From NCBI GenBank assembly GCA_024397875.1, contig CP073344.1:2223001-2287000 (forward strand): a stretch of 64,000 nt of DNA. Direction: 5' to 3'. Source of the stretch: Amphritea atlantica. GTDB lineage: Bacteria > Pseudomonadota > Gammaproteobacteria > Pseudomonadales > Balneatricaceae. Made by a program: the position numbers and the translations under genes. Shown one piece after another: positions 26,091 to 36,317 of this stretch. A model generated the notes under the pieces. It made no database searches and was not told the DNA's origin. It saw nothing but the letters and a program-made list of their open reading frames with translations. Within the stretch, counting starts at the first letter, position 1. The number at the start of each line of letters is the position of its first letter.

Positions 26091-27275
26091 ATGAACAATA
26101 AAAAGAAGATATGCCAGTCAGTTCTGCCAGCCACTATTGCCGCCTGCATGATCGCTATGAGCTCAGGCTCAATGGCTGCAGACAGTGATCCGATTAAAGT
26201 GGGTGTTATGCTGCCATTCAGTGGCGTCTATGCCGGTCTGGGTGAATCAACCCGTAATGGTCTGAAGCAGGCGCTGAAAGAGAAAGGCAATACAATCGCA
26301 GGACGAGCGGTTGAATTTATCGAAATGGACACCGAAGCCAAACCGGCCCGGGCACCCGAAATCACCTCCTCTCTGGTCGATAACCAGAAAGCTGATTTCG
26401 TCATCGGCCCGGTACACTCCGGAGTCGCGATGGGGATGATCAAAACCATCAAAGGTAAAGACTCCATCATGATCATTCCGAATGCGGGTGCTAACGCCGC
26501 TACCGGAGCATTCTGTCAGCCAAACGTATTCCGTACCTCTTTCTCCTCATGGCAGACCGCGTTTCCTATGGGTAAAGAAGCCTATGACATGGGTTATAAG
26601 AAGATCGTTACCATGAGCTGGAACTACGGTTTCGGCAAAGAGTCTCTGGAGGCATTCAATGAATCCTTTTCGAAGGCCGGCGGTGAAGTGATTAAAGAGA
26701 TGCTGGTGCCATTCCCGAAAACAGAATTTCAGTCCTATCTGACCGAGATCGCGTCAATCAAACCTGATGCGGTTTTTGTCTTCTTCGCGGGCGGTGGTGC
26801 CGTAAAATTTGTCAAGGACTACGATGCGATGGGACTGAAAGGCAAGATCCCGCTACTGGGCTCAGGCTTCCTGACCGAAGGTACAACCACAGCACAGGGT
26901 CCGGCGGCTGAAGGGGTGATGACCACCCTGCACTACGCCGATGCCCTGGATATTCCTAAAAACAAAAGTTTCCGTCAGGACTATGAAACCCTTTACGGTA
27001 AGCCCGCCGACCTGTTCGCAGTACAGGGATATGACGCCGGTCAGCTGATCGTTGATGCGGTTACCGCAACGAACGGCAACACCGCCGATAAAGCCGCCCT
27101 GATTCAACAGATGGGCAAACTGGAAATAGACAGCCCCCGCGGTGCATTCCACTTTTCAAAAGCACATAACCCGATCCAGACCATCTACCTGCGTAAGGTT
27201 GTTGATGGCCAGAACACTGTGGTGAAAACCTCATATGCAGGTCTGGAAGACCCTGCCCGCGGCTGCAAGCTGTAA
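26091..27275 (+). CDS. ABC transporter substrate-binding protein, Leu/Ile/Val type
   Basis: Periplasmic binding protein of about 394 residues with a signal peptide ending near GSMAAD (residue 30), followed by the Peripla_BP_6 fold: IKVGVMLPFSGVYAGLGES, GPVHSGVAMGM, RTSFSSWQTA. The ATG at 26091 is taken over the GTG three bases before. First gene of a five-gene branched-chain-type transporter operon divergent from the catechol operon. Aromatic acids are the likely ligand because of context, as known for related binding proteins in aromatic degraders; an amino acid ligand is not excluded. Confidence 0.87.
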   Translation: MNNKKKICQSVLPATIAACMIAMSSGSMAADSDPIKVGVMLPFSGVYAGLGESTRNGLKQALKEKGNTIAGRAVEFIEMDTEAKPARAPEITSSLVDNQKADFVIGPVHSGVAMGMIKTIKGKDSIMIIPNAGANAATGAFCQPNVFRTSFSSWQTAFPMGKEAYDMGYKKIVTMSWNYGFGKESLEAFNESFSKAGGEVIKEMLVPFPKTEFQSYLTEIASIKPDAVFVFFAGGGAVKFVKDYDAMGLKGKIPLLGSGFLTEGTTTAQGPAAEGVMTTLHYADALDIPKNKSFRQDYETLYGKPADLFAVQGYDAGQLIVDAVTATNGNTADKAALIQQMGKLEIDSPRGAFHFSKAHNPIQTIYLRKVVDGQNTVVKTSYAGLEDPARGCKL

Positions 27276-27297
27276 CGCTCTGATCAGGAGCTCAATC

Positions 27298-27319
27298 AAG
27301 GGCCTTCGCGGAGGCCCTT
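27298..27319 (+). repeat. Intra-operon hairpin after the binding-protein gene
   Basis: Eight-base-pair stem AAGGGCCT / AGGCCCTT with a six-base loop, followed by a weak T tract. Hairpins after the binding-protein gene of ABC operons commonly raise its mRNA level over the permease genes; it may be a partial terminator or an mRNA stabiliser. Confidence 0.65.
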
Positions 27320-27356
27320 CATGAGACTTTTTAAGATTCTTCTTTAGGCAGGTATT

Positions 27357-28220
27357 ATGGATACTTCTCTTTTCCTGGTACAACTCCTCAACGGAGTACA
27401 GTACGGGCTATTACTGTTTCTGATAGCTTCGGGACTCACACTGGTGTTTGGTGTAATGGGCATTCTCAATCTGGCGCATGGTTCCATGTACATGATTGGG
27501 GCATACCTTGCCTACTATTTCACGACCCTGACCGACAGCTTTCTGCTGGCCTTCATTATCAGCGGCGCCATTGCACTGGTGATTGGCATCATCATAGAAA
27601 GGTGCCTGATCATTCATCTCTATAAGCGGGATCACCTGGATCAGGTACTGCTCACGGTGGGTCTGATCTTTATATTTAATGCCACCCAGAGTTTTGTCTG
27701 GGGCAATGATCCTCTCGGCGTTGAAGTGCCAGCAATTCTGTCAGGCTCAATCGGGCTGACGGATATCATCGAGTATCCAGTCTATCGCCTGTTTATATCG
27801 CTGCTCTGTCTGGTGGTAGCAGCAACCATGTACTTCACCATCAACAAGACCAGGCTGGGCATGATGATCCGCGCGGGTGAATCGGATCGCGCCATGGTCG
27901 AAAACCTCGGGGTCGATATCAGCAAGCTATTCACCATTGTGTTTGCCATTGGTGTATTCCTCGCCTCACTTGCGGGCATTGTTTCAGCGCCTATCGTCAG
28001 CCTGGTACCGGGTATGGGTGAACACGTGCTTATTTCGTGCTTTGTGGTGGTTGTGATTGGCGGTCTGGGTTCAATTAAAGGTGCCTTTATCGCGGCGCTG
28101 ATTGTCGGCATCGTCGATACCTATGCCTCTGTGCTGCTGCCTCAGGTTTCCAGTATGTCGATCTATCTGCTTATGGCACTGATCCTTTTAGCTAAGCCTC
28201 AGGGCTTGTTTAAAAACTGA
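27357..28220 (+). CDS. ABC transporter permease, LivH type
   Basis: Inner-membrane permease of 287 residues with about eight hydrophobic segments. Typical of LivH: the opening LLNGVQYGLLLFLIASGLTLVFGVMGILNLAHGSMYM and the coupling loop around RAMVENLGVDISKLF, followed by GGLGSIKGAFIAALIVG. It pairs with the LivM-type permease 11 bp downstream. Substrate specificity comes from the binding protein. Confidence 0.9.
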   Translation: MDTSLFLVQLLNGVQYGLLLFLIASGLTLVFGVMGILNLAHGSMYMIGAYLAYYFTTLTDSFLLAFIISGAIALVIGIIIERCLIIHLYKRDHLDQVLLTVGLIFIFNATQSFVWGNDPLGVEVPAILSGSIGLTDIIEYPVYRLFISLLCLVVAATMYFTINKTRLGMMIRAGESDRAMVENLGVDISKLFTIVFAIGVFLASLAGIVSAPIVSLVPGMGEHVLISCFVVVVIGGLGSIKGAFIAALIVGIVDTYASVLLPQVSSMSIYLLMALILLAKPQGLFKN

Positions 28221-28231
28221 GGGTGAAAACG

Positions 28232-29197
28232 ATGTCTATTTTTTCCAACAAATCAGAAAAGATTTTTATCTATCTGTTTTTCGCTATCGGGCTGTTTATA
28301 CCTCTGTTTCTCGAGGGGAACACCTTTTATATCAATAAATTCTCAACCATCATCATCCTGGCGATTTTTGTTATGTCACTGGATTATCTGGTGGGACGTA
28401 CCGGCATGATCACCTTAGGACACGCGATGTTTTACGGGCTGGGTGGGTACATCTTTACCATTCTGGCGCCTGAATATGAGGCGGTGAACTTCTGGGTTTA
28501 TACTTTCTATGTGATGCTGATCAGCGGCTGTATCGCGCTGATCGTAGGTCTGATTGTGCTGCGTACCAGTGGTATCTATATGATTATGATCACCCTTGCG
28601 CTGGCTCAGATGACCTTCTACTTCTTTGCTGACTCGGTTGAATACGGAGGACAGGATGGTCTGTTTATCTACATCAAACCGGAAACCAGTATTTTCGGGC
28701 TGAGTTTCCTCGACCTGGAAAATGAGACACACTTTTACTACCTCTGCCTGCTCTCACTGTTTAACTGCTTCGTGTTCTTTAAAGTCATTATGAATTCCTC
28801 ATTCGGACGGGTGGTCGATGCACTGAAAGAGAACCCAGACCGGGCGACAGCACTGGGTTACAACATTTTCCATTTCCGCCTGATTGCCTATGTTCTGTCC
28901 TCATCACTGGCGGCCTATGCAGGCTATCTGTTTGCCCTGCAGTTTGGCTTCGTTAACCCCAGCATGATGTCCTGGGACATATCCGCAACAGCCCTGGTGA
29001 TGACGTTGCTGGGAGGACTGGGGTCGGTGTATGGCGCCATTATCGGCAGTTTCATGTATGAAGGTCTGCACTACTACATTGAGCACCTGACCGAATACTG
29101 GATGTTCTTTATGGGAGCGCTGATTATTGTGCTGGTGCTGACCCTCAAGCACGGTATGGCAGGGTTTCTCAACAATCTGAGCGGAGGTAAACGGTAA
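28232..29197 (+). CDS. ABC transporter permease, LivM type
   Basis: Second permease subunit, about 321 residues. The ATG at 28232 is preferred because GAGGGTG lies 7 bp upstream; an in-frame GTG at 28223 lies within that ribosome-binding site. LivM features are SLDYLVGRTGMITLGHAMFYGLGGY, the LKENPDRATALGYN coupling loop near 210 and TLLGGLGSVYGAIIGSF. Its stop overlaps the start of the next gene by one base. Confidence 0.9.
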   Translation: MSIFSNKSEKIFIYLFFAIGLFIPLFLEGNTFYINKFSTIIILAIFVMSLDYLVGRTGMITLGHAMFYGLGGYIFTILAPEYEAVNFWVYTFYVMLISGCIALIVGLIVLRTSGIYMIMITLALAQMTFYFFADSVEYGGQDGLFIYIKPETSIFGLSFLDLENETHFYYLCLLSLFNCFVFFKVIMNSSFGRVVDALKENPDRATALGYNIFHFRLIAYVLSSSLAAYAGYLFALQFGFVNPSMMSWDISATALVMTLLGGLGSVYGAIIGSFMYEGLHYYIEHLTEYWMFFMGALIIVLVLTLKHGMAGFLNNLSGGKR

Positions 29198-29955
29198 TGA
29201 GTCAGACAATTCTTGAGGCCGAAAACCTGTGTAAATTCTGGGGTGGTCTGAAAGCCCTGAATGAGCTGAATATACAGTTTAAAGATAACCAGCTGCACAG
29301 CATTGTCGGCCCCAATGGCGCAGGCAAAAGCACGCTGTTAAATACCCTGTGTGGCGCCTACCCGGCCACCAGCGGCGTTATCCTGTATCACGGCAAACCG
29401 ATCACCAACCTGAAAAGTTATGAATTTTGCCGTGCAGGTATTGGCCGCAGCTTTCAGAAAACAAATATTTTCCATAACGCGACCTGCCTGGAAAACTGCT
29501 GTATCGCTGCCCAGCAACGCATCGGCGGTAGCTTTAACCTGTTCAGAAAGCGCAGTAAAAACCGACAGATTACCGAGATAGCCCGGTCAGCGCTTGAACA
29601 GGCAGGCTTAAGCGCCCGGGCTGATATCCGCGCAGCAGAGGTCAGCTACGGTGAACAGCGCCAGCTGGAGATCGCCATGGTACTCGCCACCAGTCCTAAG
29701 GTGCTGCTGCTGGATGAACCAATGGCCGGGATGGGCCACGAAGAATCACAGACGATCATCAGCCTGTTAAAAAAGTTGAAGAAGCGCTACTGCATTGTAC
29801 TCGTAGAACACGATATGGATGCTGTTTTCGAGCTATCAGATCTGATGACGGTGATGGTCGATGGCCAGCACTTAATAACCGATACGGTTGATAATATCCG
29901 CAACAACCCGTTGGTTCAGGATGCTTATCTGGGCAACGATGACGAGGTATTTTAA
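29197..29955 (+). CDS. ABC transporter ATPase, LivG type
   Basis: Cytoplasmic ATPase of 252 residues. Walker A GPNGAGKST near 39, signature VSYGEQRQLEIAM near 150, Walker B VLLLDEPMAGM near 170 and the switch histidine in VLVEHDMDAVF. The LivG-type end region (VQDAYLG) is present. It pairs with the LivF-type ATPase that starts 2 bp after its stop. Confidence 0.91.
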   Translation: MSQTILEAENLCKFWGGLKALNELNIQFKDNQLHSIVGPNGAGKSTLLNTLCGAYPATSGVILYHGKPITNLKSYEFCRAGIGRSFQKTNIFHNATCLENCCIAAQQRIGGSFNLFRKRSKNRQITEIARSALEQAGLSARADIRAAEVSYGEQRQLEIAMVLATSPKVLLLDEPMAGMGHEESQTIISLLKKLKKRYCIVLVEHDMDAVFELSDLMTVMVDGQHLITDTVDNIRNNPLVQDAYLGNDDEVF

Positions 29956-29957
29956 TC

Positions 29958-30668
29958 ATGCAGAATATTCTTGAAGTTCACGGCCTGCAAACACTGTACG
30001 GCGAAAGCCATATTCTCCATGGCGTATCTTTCGATGTTAAAGCGGGGCAAACGGTCAGTATTATGGGCCGCAACGGCATGGGAAAATCCACTACCCTTAA
30101 GTCAATTCTGGGAATCGCACCACCGCGTAGCGGTTCTGTGATTTATAAAGGTGAAGATATAACCCGCCTTCCCACCTGGAAACGGATGCGTCAGGATATC
30201 GCCTATGTCCCTGAGGGACGGGGTATGTTCCACAATCTGTCAGTGAAAGAACATCTGCAGATGGCGGCCCGGAAAAATTCACGGGGTGAAGCCAACTGGA
30301 CCTATGAGCAGGTTCTTGAAGTGTTTCCCCGCCTGACAGAACGACTGACCAATAAAGGCACGCAGCTGTCCGGCGGCGAGCAGCAGATGCTGGCAATCGG
30401 CCGCGCACTGCTGACCAATCCTGACCTGCTGATCCTTGACGAGGCAACCGAGGGACTCGCACCGTTAATCCGGAAAGAGATCTGGCAGGTAATCAGACAG
30501 ATTAAACATTCCGGCGTATCAACGATTATCGTTGATAAGAACATTAAAGTGCTGAATGAACTCTGCGAGAAACATATCCTGATCGTGAAAGGCAAAGTGA
30601 TGTTTCAGGGGGACTCTCAATCACTTGATGATAATAAAGAGTTTATTGAACAAAGCCTGGCAGTCTAA
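29958..30668 (+). CDS. ABC transporter ATPase, LivF type
   Basis: Second ATPase of the transporter, 236 residues, with Walker A GRNGMGKST, signature LSGGEQQMLAIGRAL and Walker B LLILDEATEGLAP. The usual switch histidine region reads IIVDKNIKVL, so a lysine-asparagine pair replaces the typical E-H/Q-N; LivF proteins vary here. Last transporter gene before the IclR regulator. Confidence 0.9.
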   Translation: MQNILEVHGLQTLYGESHILHGVSFDVKAGQTVSIMGRNGMGKSTTLKSILGIAPPRSGSVIYKGEDITRLPTWKRMRQDIAYVPEGRGMFHNLSVKEHLQMAARKNSRGEANWTYEQVLEVFPRLTERLTNKGTQLSGGEQQMLAIGRALLTNPDLLILDEATEGLAPLIRKEIWQVIRQIKHSGVSTIIVDKNIKVLNELCEKHILIVKGKVMFQGDSQSLDDNKEFIEQSLAV

Positions 30669-30730
30669 TACGATAGCGAGAGGCCTGCCAGAGAATAGAA
30701 GGTCTCCTGCTATAAGGAACGAAGCACTGT

Positions 30731-31534
30731 ATGATCGACACAACGATTACCATTCCCAAAGATCACAAACAGGGTATCAGCTCATTAGAACTAGGGCTAA
30801 AAATTCTGGAACACATCGCTGAATATGGCAAGCCAGTTACCCTGAAAGCGCTCGCTGAGCTTGCTGAGATGTCTCCCAGCCGGTTACATAAATATCTGGT
30901 CAGTCTGGTAAAACTGGGGTACATCAGTCAGCAAAGTGACTCGAAATACACCCTGGCCACCAGCAGCCTGAAGATCGGCATCTCGGCTTTGCGTCTGATC
31001 GACCCGATCCAGAGCGCTTTCCTCTGTGCAGAGAAGCTGCACCGGGAATATGACAGAACCATAACCGTAGCGATCTGGAACGGTAATTGTCCGCTGGTGA
31101 TTAAATGGCTGGATTCCAGCCGCTCTCTCAACGTTAATATCCGCCTCGGATCACAGCTATCACCTTTTACCTCCGCCTCTGGCCGCATATTTCTGGCGTT
31201 TCTGCCGGAACAAAGACGCCTGGAGATCGTCGATGAATTTTTTGACAACCCTCCCGCCCTGCCCAGACATATGGGGCAACCACTGAACAAAAGTGAGTTT
31301 ATAAAACTGCTTGAGGAGATCAGGGAGGAAAAAGTCTGTCGCTTCAAGCAGGACTATCTGCCGGATATAAACGTCGTCAGTGCACCGATCTTTGATGTTG
31401 ATAACAATATCAGTTCTATCATCAACCTGCTGGGTCAAACCAGTGACACGCCGGTCGATAAAGGCAGCATCTATGAGCAGGCTGTGCTCCATGCCTGTCA
31501 GACGGCCACACAACAGTTAAGAGGCTATATCTGA
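30731..31534 (+). CDS. IclR-family transcriptional regulator
   Basis: 267 residues with an N-terminal winged helix (VTLKALAELAEMSPSRLHKYLVSLVKLGYI) and a C-terminal IclR effector domain (RLGSQLSPFTSASGRIFLAFL). IclR regulators of aromatic pathways (for example PcaR, PobR) bind small aromatic or dicarboxylic acids. The gene follows the transporter genes in the same direction after 62 bp with its own AAGGA ribosome-binding site and is closed by a terminator. It may control the divergent meta-cleavage and transporter promoters at 25.8 kb. Confidence 0.87.
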   Translation: MIDTTITIPKDHKQGISSLELGLKILEHIAEYGKPVTLKALAELAEMSPSRLHKYLVSLVKLGYISQQSDSKYTLATSSLKIGISALRLIDPIQSAFLCAEKLHREYDRTITVAIWNGNCPLVIKWLDSSRSLNVNIRLGSQLSPFTSASGRIFLAFLPEQRRLEIVDEFFDNPPALPRHMGQPLNKSEFIKLLEEIREEKVCRFKQDYLPDINVVSAPIFDVDNNISSIINLLGQTSDTPVDKGSIYEQAVLHACQTATQQLRGYI

Positions 31535-31556
31535 GCCTTTATTCCAATGCATCAAA

Positions 31557-31580
31557 AAAGGCACCCTTAGGTGCCTTTAT
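31557..31580. terminator. Bidirectional terminator
   Basis: Stem GGCACC / GGTGCC (31560-31565 and 31570-31575) with four-base loop, flanked by AAAAAA on the left and TTT on the right, between the convergent IclR and AraC-type regulator genes. It can serve both. Confidence 0.85.
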
Positions 31581-31617
31581 TCTCCTGACCGCTACGACGC
31601 AGAGATTTGCAAACCCG

Positions 31618-32577
31618 TTAATGACTTCTCTTTTTTAACGTTTCTGAGGGCAGTTCGCCGAACATCTTCCGATATTCACTGGAAAAACGTCCCAGATGCA
31701 TAAAGCCAAAATCCAGGGCGACCTCGGTGACATTACGACATCCACCCTCGCCATCCTGCAACATTTTATGTACATGCATCAGCTTCTGCTGCTTTATATA
31801 GTGCATCGGAGTGACTGACTTATGCCGGGCGAAAATATTATAAAGGGTACGCTGACTGACCCGGCTAAGCGTAGCCAGGTCGTCTATGGAAAGATCATCT
31901 TTGATGTGGTCTGCGATGTAGCTGTCGATTGCAGAAAAGCAGTGTGGCGCCTCAATCTCATCGGGGATCTGAATATTATTTGAAAAGCAGTCCAGCAGTT
32001 TCACCGCCAGAAGGCTGCTGTAGGGCGCCAGTTGCGAGAAGTCTGATTGCGCCGCTTCCGCTTCCATAAAGATCAGTTCGAGCAGGTGGATCAGGGAACG
32101 GTGCTCTGCGGTTTTCCGTACTGCATGATCAAACTTCACCCCATCCTTCGGCAGATAGGCGACTTTTTCGGCCAACGCAGAGATCATTACACTTTTGGGG
32201 ATCTTAACAATCACTTTCTCGCAATCAGCTGAGTAGTTGAGATCGACCCTGTCATTAGGGTTAAGCAGCAGAACCTCTCCGGCACTGACTCTTAAGTCTT
32301 TATCCGCCAGACTCCAGTCGCATACGCCACGGGTGACTATCTGCAGATGATAGATATCTTCGAGATCCGCAGACTGTACTCTGACATTACCACCATAGGT
32401 TATCCGTGAAAGCGCAACGTCGGAAAAATTACGATGCCAGATTGACGCTTTCCGCTCGCACTCACCCTTAACAGAGATTCTATGGGTTCCAATATGTTGA
32501 TTGACGTAGTCAGATATAACCTGGGGATCCTGCGCCTGATATATGGCACTCCCCTGCAGCACTTCGTTAAACATCAC
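31618..32577 (-). CDS. benR: AraC/XylS-family activator, BenR-like
   Basis: 319 residues with an AraC-binding-like N-terminal domain (YHLQIVTRGVCDWSL near 78) and two C-terminal helix-turn-helix motifs (LSIDDLATLSRVSQRTLYNIFARHK; NVTEVALDFGFMHLGRFSSEYRKMFGELPSETL). The second motif is close to XylS/BenR. The matching operator is found 55-90 bp upstream of benA, so benzoate-dependent activation of benABCD is the likely role. It is encoded 13 kb from benA, at the edge of the aromatic region. Confidence 0.85.
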   Translation of the reverse strand: MMFNEVLQGSAIYQAQDPQVISDYVNQHIGTHRISVKGECERKASIWHRNFSDVALSRITYGGNVRVQSADLEDIYHLQIVTRGVCDWSLADKDLRVSAGEVLLLNPNDRVDLNYSADCEKVIVKIPKSVMISALAEKVAYLPKDGVKFDHAVRKTAEHRSLIHLLELIFMEAEAAQSDFSQLAPYSSLLAVKLLDCFSNNIQIPDEIEAPHCFSAIDSYIADHIKDDLSIDDLATLSRVSQRTLYNIFARHKSVTPMHYIKQQKLMHVHKMLQDGEGGCRNVTEVALDFGFMHLGRFSSEYRKMFGELPSETLKKRSH

Positions 32578-33008
32578 AGCGTCTCTTTTTTATTATTTAT
32601 AAATCAGTTTATATATAATAAACAAATAGCTGTCAATTTACCCGCTGTTTCTGTGACTTTAAACTGAATAATTTACATGTTGCAACTCTGACGCTAACAC
32701 TCATCTCATACATAGCGGTGACCCGAATATGGCATTGCAAAAATCCAGGCCGTCAGCCCCCCGGATTCTGCCCCTCAGGCAGAGGAGATAAACAGCGTCG
32801 TTAAATAAGGAAGGTCCTGGTTACGCAGTGGACGTGTGGGCAGAGTTCAAACCGGAAGACAAATCCAGCAGAAAAGCAGTGAGAAAGGCAGTAAAAAAGG
32901 GACGGTTCTGTTGCCGCATCTGAGGGGTAATACCTGAAACAATTGTGCCACGACGCTCACCGGAATCACCCGATAGCGTCGCAACAACGTCTGTAACAGT
33001 AGTGTGAC
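32578..33008. other. Intergenic region between benR and hutH
   Basis: About 430 bp. The first 80 bp are AT-rich and should hold the benR promoter. Around 32840-32910 one plus-strand frame reads as a lysine/arginine-rich run ending in a stop (KSSRKAVRKAVKKGRF) without start or ribosome-binding site, which could be a decayed gene. No terminator of the hut operon with a clear T-run was found. Confidence 0.4.
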
Positions 33009-34541
33009 TTACACGCTCGGTAGCAATTGCGGCGGCATGTAGCTGTTATAGGCAGCACTCTGAATCAGCTGCTTGGCATTTTCGATATCCGGTGAGAAGT
33101 AACGATCTTTATCGTAGAAAGGCACCACTTCACGCAGCTGTGCTTTGGCTGCTTCAACCCGCTCTGAAGACTTCAGCGGCGCCCGGAAATCGACCCCCTG
33201 ACAAGCCGCCAGCAACTCCACCGCCAGAATACCCGCGGTGTTATCCGCCATATCCTTTAACCGGCGAGCGGCGAAGGTGGCCATCGATACATGGTCTTCC
33301 TGATTGGCCGAGGTTGGCAGACTGTCAACGCTGGCGGGATGTGCCAGTGACTTGTTCTCAGACGCCAGGGCCGCACCGGTCACCTGAGCGATCATGAAAC
33401 CAGAGTTAACGCCGCCATTATCAACCAGAAACGGCGGTAATTTGCTCAGATTGGAGTCGATCAATAGCGCCATGCGCCGTTCAGATAACGAGCCGATCTC
33501 AGCGATGGCCAGGGCCAGATTATCGGCTACCATGGCGACCGGTTCGGCATGAAAGTTACCGGCGGAGATAAACTCGTCAGTTTCGATAAACACCAACGGA
33601 TTATCAGACACCGCATTGGCTTCTACCAGCAGGACTTCTGACGCCTGACGGATCTGTTGCAGACAAGCCCCCATGACCTGAGGCTGACAACGCAGTGAAT
33701 ACGGGTCCTGAACTTTCTCACATCCTTCGTGGGAGTCACCAATCTCGGAACGCTCACCCAGCAGATGGCGGTAGGCGTTAGCCGCATCGATCTGGCCCTG
33801 CTGACCCCGCACTTCATGTACCCGGGGATCAAACGGCCGACGGCTACCCAGTGCCGCTTCCACGGACAGCGATCCGGATATAATCGCCGCAGCAAACAGA
33901 TCTTCGGCAGCAAACAGCCCCTGCAGTGCAAATGCGGTAGAGGCCTGCGTACCATTCAGTAGCGCCAATCCCTCTTTAGGTGCCAGAGCGATCGGCTCCA
34001 GTCCGGCAATTCGCAGGCCCTCTGCGCCCGACATGCGCTCACCGTTGTAAGTCACCTCACCTTCACCCAGAAGCACTGTGCTCATATGCGCCAGTGGCGC
34101 CAGATCGCCGGATGCCCCCACCGAGCCTTTCTGCGGTACACAGGGGTAAACTTCAGCGTTCACCAGTTTGATCAGCGCTTCTATAATTTCCAGACGAATC
34201 CCGGAAAAACCGCGTGCCAGCGAGTTGATCTTCAGGGTCATCATCAGCCGCACCGTCGATTCAGACATCAGTTCACCCACCCCAGCAGCATGGGACAGGA
34301 CAATACTACGCTGCAGCAGCGCCAGGTCTTCAACGGCGATACGGGTGTTGGCCAGCAGACCAAAACCGGTGTTGATACCATAGACGACCCGCCCCGCTTC
34401 GATGACCCTTTCAACCGCTGCACTACTGGCATGAATCATTTCGTGGCAGGCCGGGTCGAGAGACAGCGTCACCGGTTCATGGTTAATTCGGCGTAATTCA
34501 GCCAGGGAGAGATGCCCTGGTTTAACAGTAAGTTGATACAT
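33009..34541 (-). CDS. hutH: Histidine ammonia-lyase
   Basis: First step of histidine breakdown: histidine to trans-urocanate and ammonia. 510 residues. The Ala-Ser-Gly triad that forms the MIO cofactor is in [15 protein letters not shown] near residue 143, the catalytic tyrosine is in [10 protein letters not shown] near 54. It is the last gene of hutIGUH, 97 bp after hutU. Confidence 0.95.
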   Translation of the reverse strand: MYQLTVKPGHLSLAELRRINHEPVTLSLDPACHEMIHASSAAVERVIEAGRVVYGINTGFGLLANTRIAVEDLALLQRSIVLSHAAGVGELMSESTVRLMMTLKINSLARGFSGIRLEIIEALIKLVNAEVYPCVPQKGSVGASGDLAPLAHMSTVLLGEGEVTYNGERMSGAEGLRIAGLEPIALAPKEGLALLNGTQASTAFALQGLFAAEDLFAAAIISGSLSVEAALGSRRPFDPRVHEVRGQQGQIDAANAYRHLLGERSEIGDSHEGCEKVQDPYSLRCQPQVMGACLQQIRQASEVLLVEANAVSDNPLVFIETDEFISAGNFHAEPVAMVADNLALAIAEIGSLSERRMALLIDSNLSKLPPFLVDNGGVNSGFMIAQVTGAALASENKSLAHPASVDSLPTSANQEDHVSMATFAARRLKDMADNTAGILAVELLAACQGVDFRAPLKSSERVEAAKAQLREVVPFYDKDRYFSPDIENAKQLIQSAAYNSYMPPQLLPSV

Positions 34542-34638
34542 CAGGATAGTTCCTAAAAAATGATTATCGCCTGCATCGTATCGGGCCTGACAATCATCAG
34601 GCCCGCTGAACGATGCACTATTCGTTATAGTTGATTTT

Positions 34639-36312
34639 CTATTTATTCAGCATCGGCAGATCCAGCCCCTGCTCCCGGGCGCAATCGATGGCTATATCAT
34701 AACCGGCATCGGCATGACGCATCACACCCGTCCCAGGATCATTGTGCAGTACCCGCGCCAGACGCTTCTCTGCAGCATCACTACCATCGGCAACAATCAC
34801 CACCCCCGCATGCTGACTGAAGCCCATGCCCACACCACCGCCGTGATGCAGTGACACCCAGGTGGCACCACCGGCGGTATTCAGCAGGGCATTCAGCAGC
34901 GGCCAGTCTGAAACCGCATCGGAACCATCCAGCATCGCTTCCGTTTCCCGGTTGGGGCTGGCAACCGAACCCGAATCAAGATGGTCACGACCGATAACCA
35001 CCGGTGCTTTCAGCTCACCGTTTCTGACCATCTCGTTAAACGCCAGCGCCAGTCGCTGACGATCCTTCAGCCCGACCCAACAGATCCGTGCCGGTAGCCC
35101 CTGGAAAGCGATCCTTTCACGGGCCATATCCAGCCAGTTATGCAGATGCGGATCATCCGGAATCAACTCTTTGACTTTCTGATCGGTTTTATAGATATCT
35201 TCCGGATCACCGGACAATGCCACCCAGCGGAAGGGACCGATACCCTCGCAGAACAGCGGACGGATATAGGCTGGCACAAACCCGGGGAAGTCAAAGGCGT
35301 TCTCGACCCCTTTTTCGAAGGCCATCTGACGGATATTGTTACCATAGTCCGTGGTCGCGGCACCCTGGCTTTGCAGAGCCAGCATCGCCCGCACCTGAAG
35401 CGCCATGGACTCTTTTGCCGCATCGACCACCGCCGCTTCATCTTTCAGGCGCATATCGGCTGCGTACTCCAGAGTCCAGCCCTTCGGCAGATACCCGTTG
35501 AGCGGATCATGGGCGCTGGTCTGATCGGTCACCACATCTGGTGTGATACCCCGCTCAACCAGTTCCGGGAAGATATCCGCACAGTTGCCCAGCAAGCCCA
35601 CTGAGACCACTTCGCCACGGGCTTTAGCGGCATCAATCATGCCCAGTGCTTCATCCAGGGTATAGGCTTTTTTATCGACATAACGGGTTCGCAGACGAAA
35701 ATCGATGCGGGTTTCATCACACTCAACCGTAATACAGGAGAAACCGGCCATGGTTGCCGCCAGCGGCTGAGCACCACCCATGCCGCCCAGACCACCGGTC
35801 AGTACCCAACGGCCGGAGGCATCACCGGCAAAGTGCTTCTTGGCCATCGCGGCAAAGGTCTCGTAGGTACCCTGGACAATTCCCTGCGACCCGATATACA
35901 CCCATGATCCGGCGGTCATCTGGCCATACATCATCAGACCCTGCTTATCCAGTTCATTGAAGTGTTCCCAGGTAGCCCAGTGTGGTACCAGATTGGAGTT
36001 GGCGATCAGTACCCGTGGGGCATCCGCATGGGTTTGAAACACCCCCACCGGTTTACCGGACTGAATCAGCAGGGTTTCATCCTCTTCCAGCCGCTGCAGC
36101 ACCTCAATAATCTTGTCATAGCACGCCCAGTTACGTGCTGCACGACCGATACCACCGTAGACCACCAGATCTTCCGGCTTCTCGGCAACGTCCGGATGCA
36201 GATTATTCATCAGCATCCGCATCGGCGCTTCGGTCAGCCAGCTCTTACAGCTCAGTTCGGTTCCGGTCGGCGCTTTAATAATCCGGCTGGCATCATGACG
36301 ATTTTGATTCAT
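34639..36312 (-). CDS. hutU: Urocanate hydratase
   Basis: Converts urocanate to imidazolonepropionate using tightly bound NAD+ as electrophile. 557 residues, the usual length. Typical stretches are [31 protein letters not shown] (NAD site), [14 protein letters not shown] with the catalytic cysteine region [11 protein letters not shown], and [17 protein letters not shown]. It lies 5 bp after hutG. Confidence 0.96.
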   Translation of the reverse strand: MNQNRHDASRIIKAPTGTELSCKSWLTEAPMRMLMNNLHPDVAEKPEDLVVYGGIGRAARNWACYDKIIEVLQRLEEDETLLIQSGKPVGVFQTHADAPRVLIANSNLVPHWATWEHFNELDKQGLMMYGQMTAGSWVYIGSQGIVQGTYETFAAMAKKHFAGDASGRWVLTGGLGGMGGAQPLAATMAGFSCITVECDETRIDFRLRTRYVDKKAYTLDEALGMIDAAKARGEVVSVGLLGNCADIFPELVERGITPDVVTDQTSAHDPLNGYLPKGWTLEYAADMRLKDEAAVVDAAKESMALQVRAMLALQSQGAATTDYGNNIRQMAFEKGVENAFDFPGFVPAYIRPLFCEGIGPFRWVALSGDPEDIYKTDQKVKELIPDDPHLHNWLDMARERIAFQGLPARICWVGLKDRQRLALAFNEMVRNGELKAPVVIGRDHLDSGSVASPNRETEAMLDGSDAVSDWPLLNALLNTAGGATWVSLHHGGGVGMGFSQHAGVVIVADGSDAAEKRLARVLHNDPGTGVMRHADAGYDIAIDCAREQGLDLPMLNK

Positions 36313-36317
36313 TTTTC

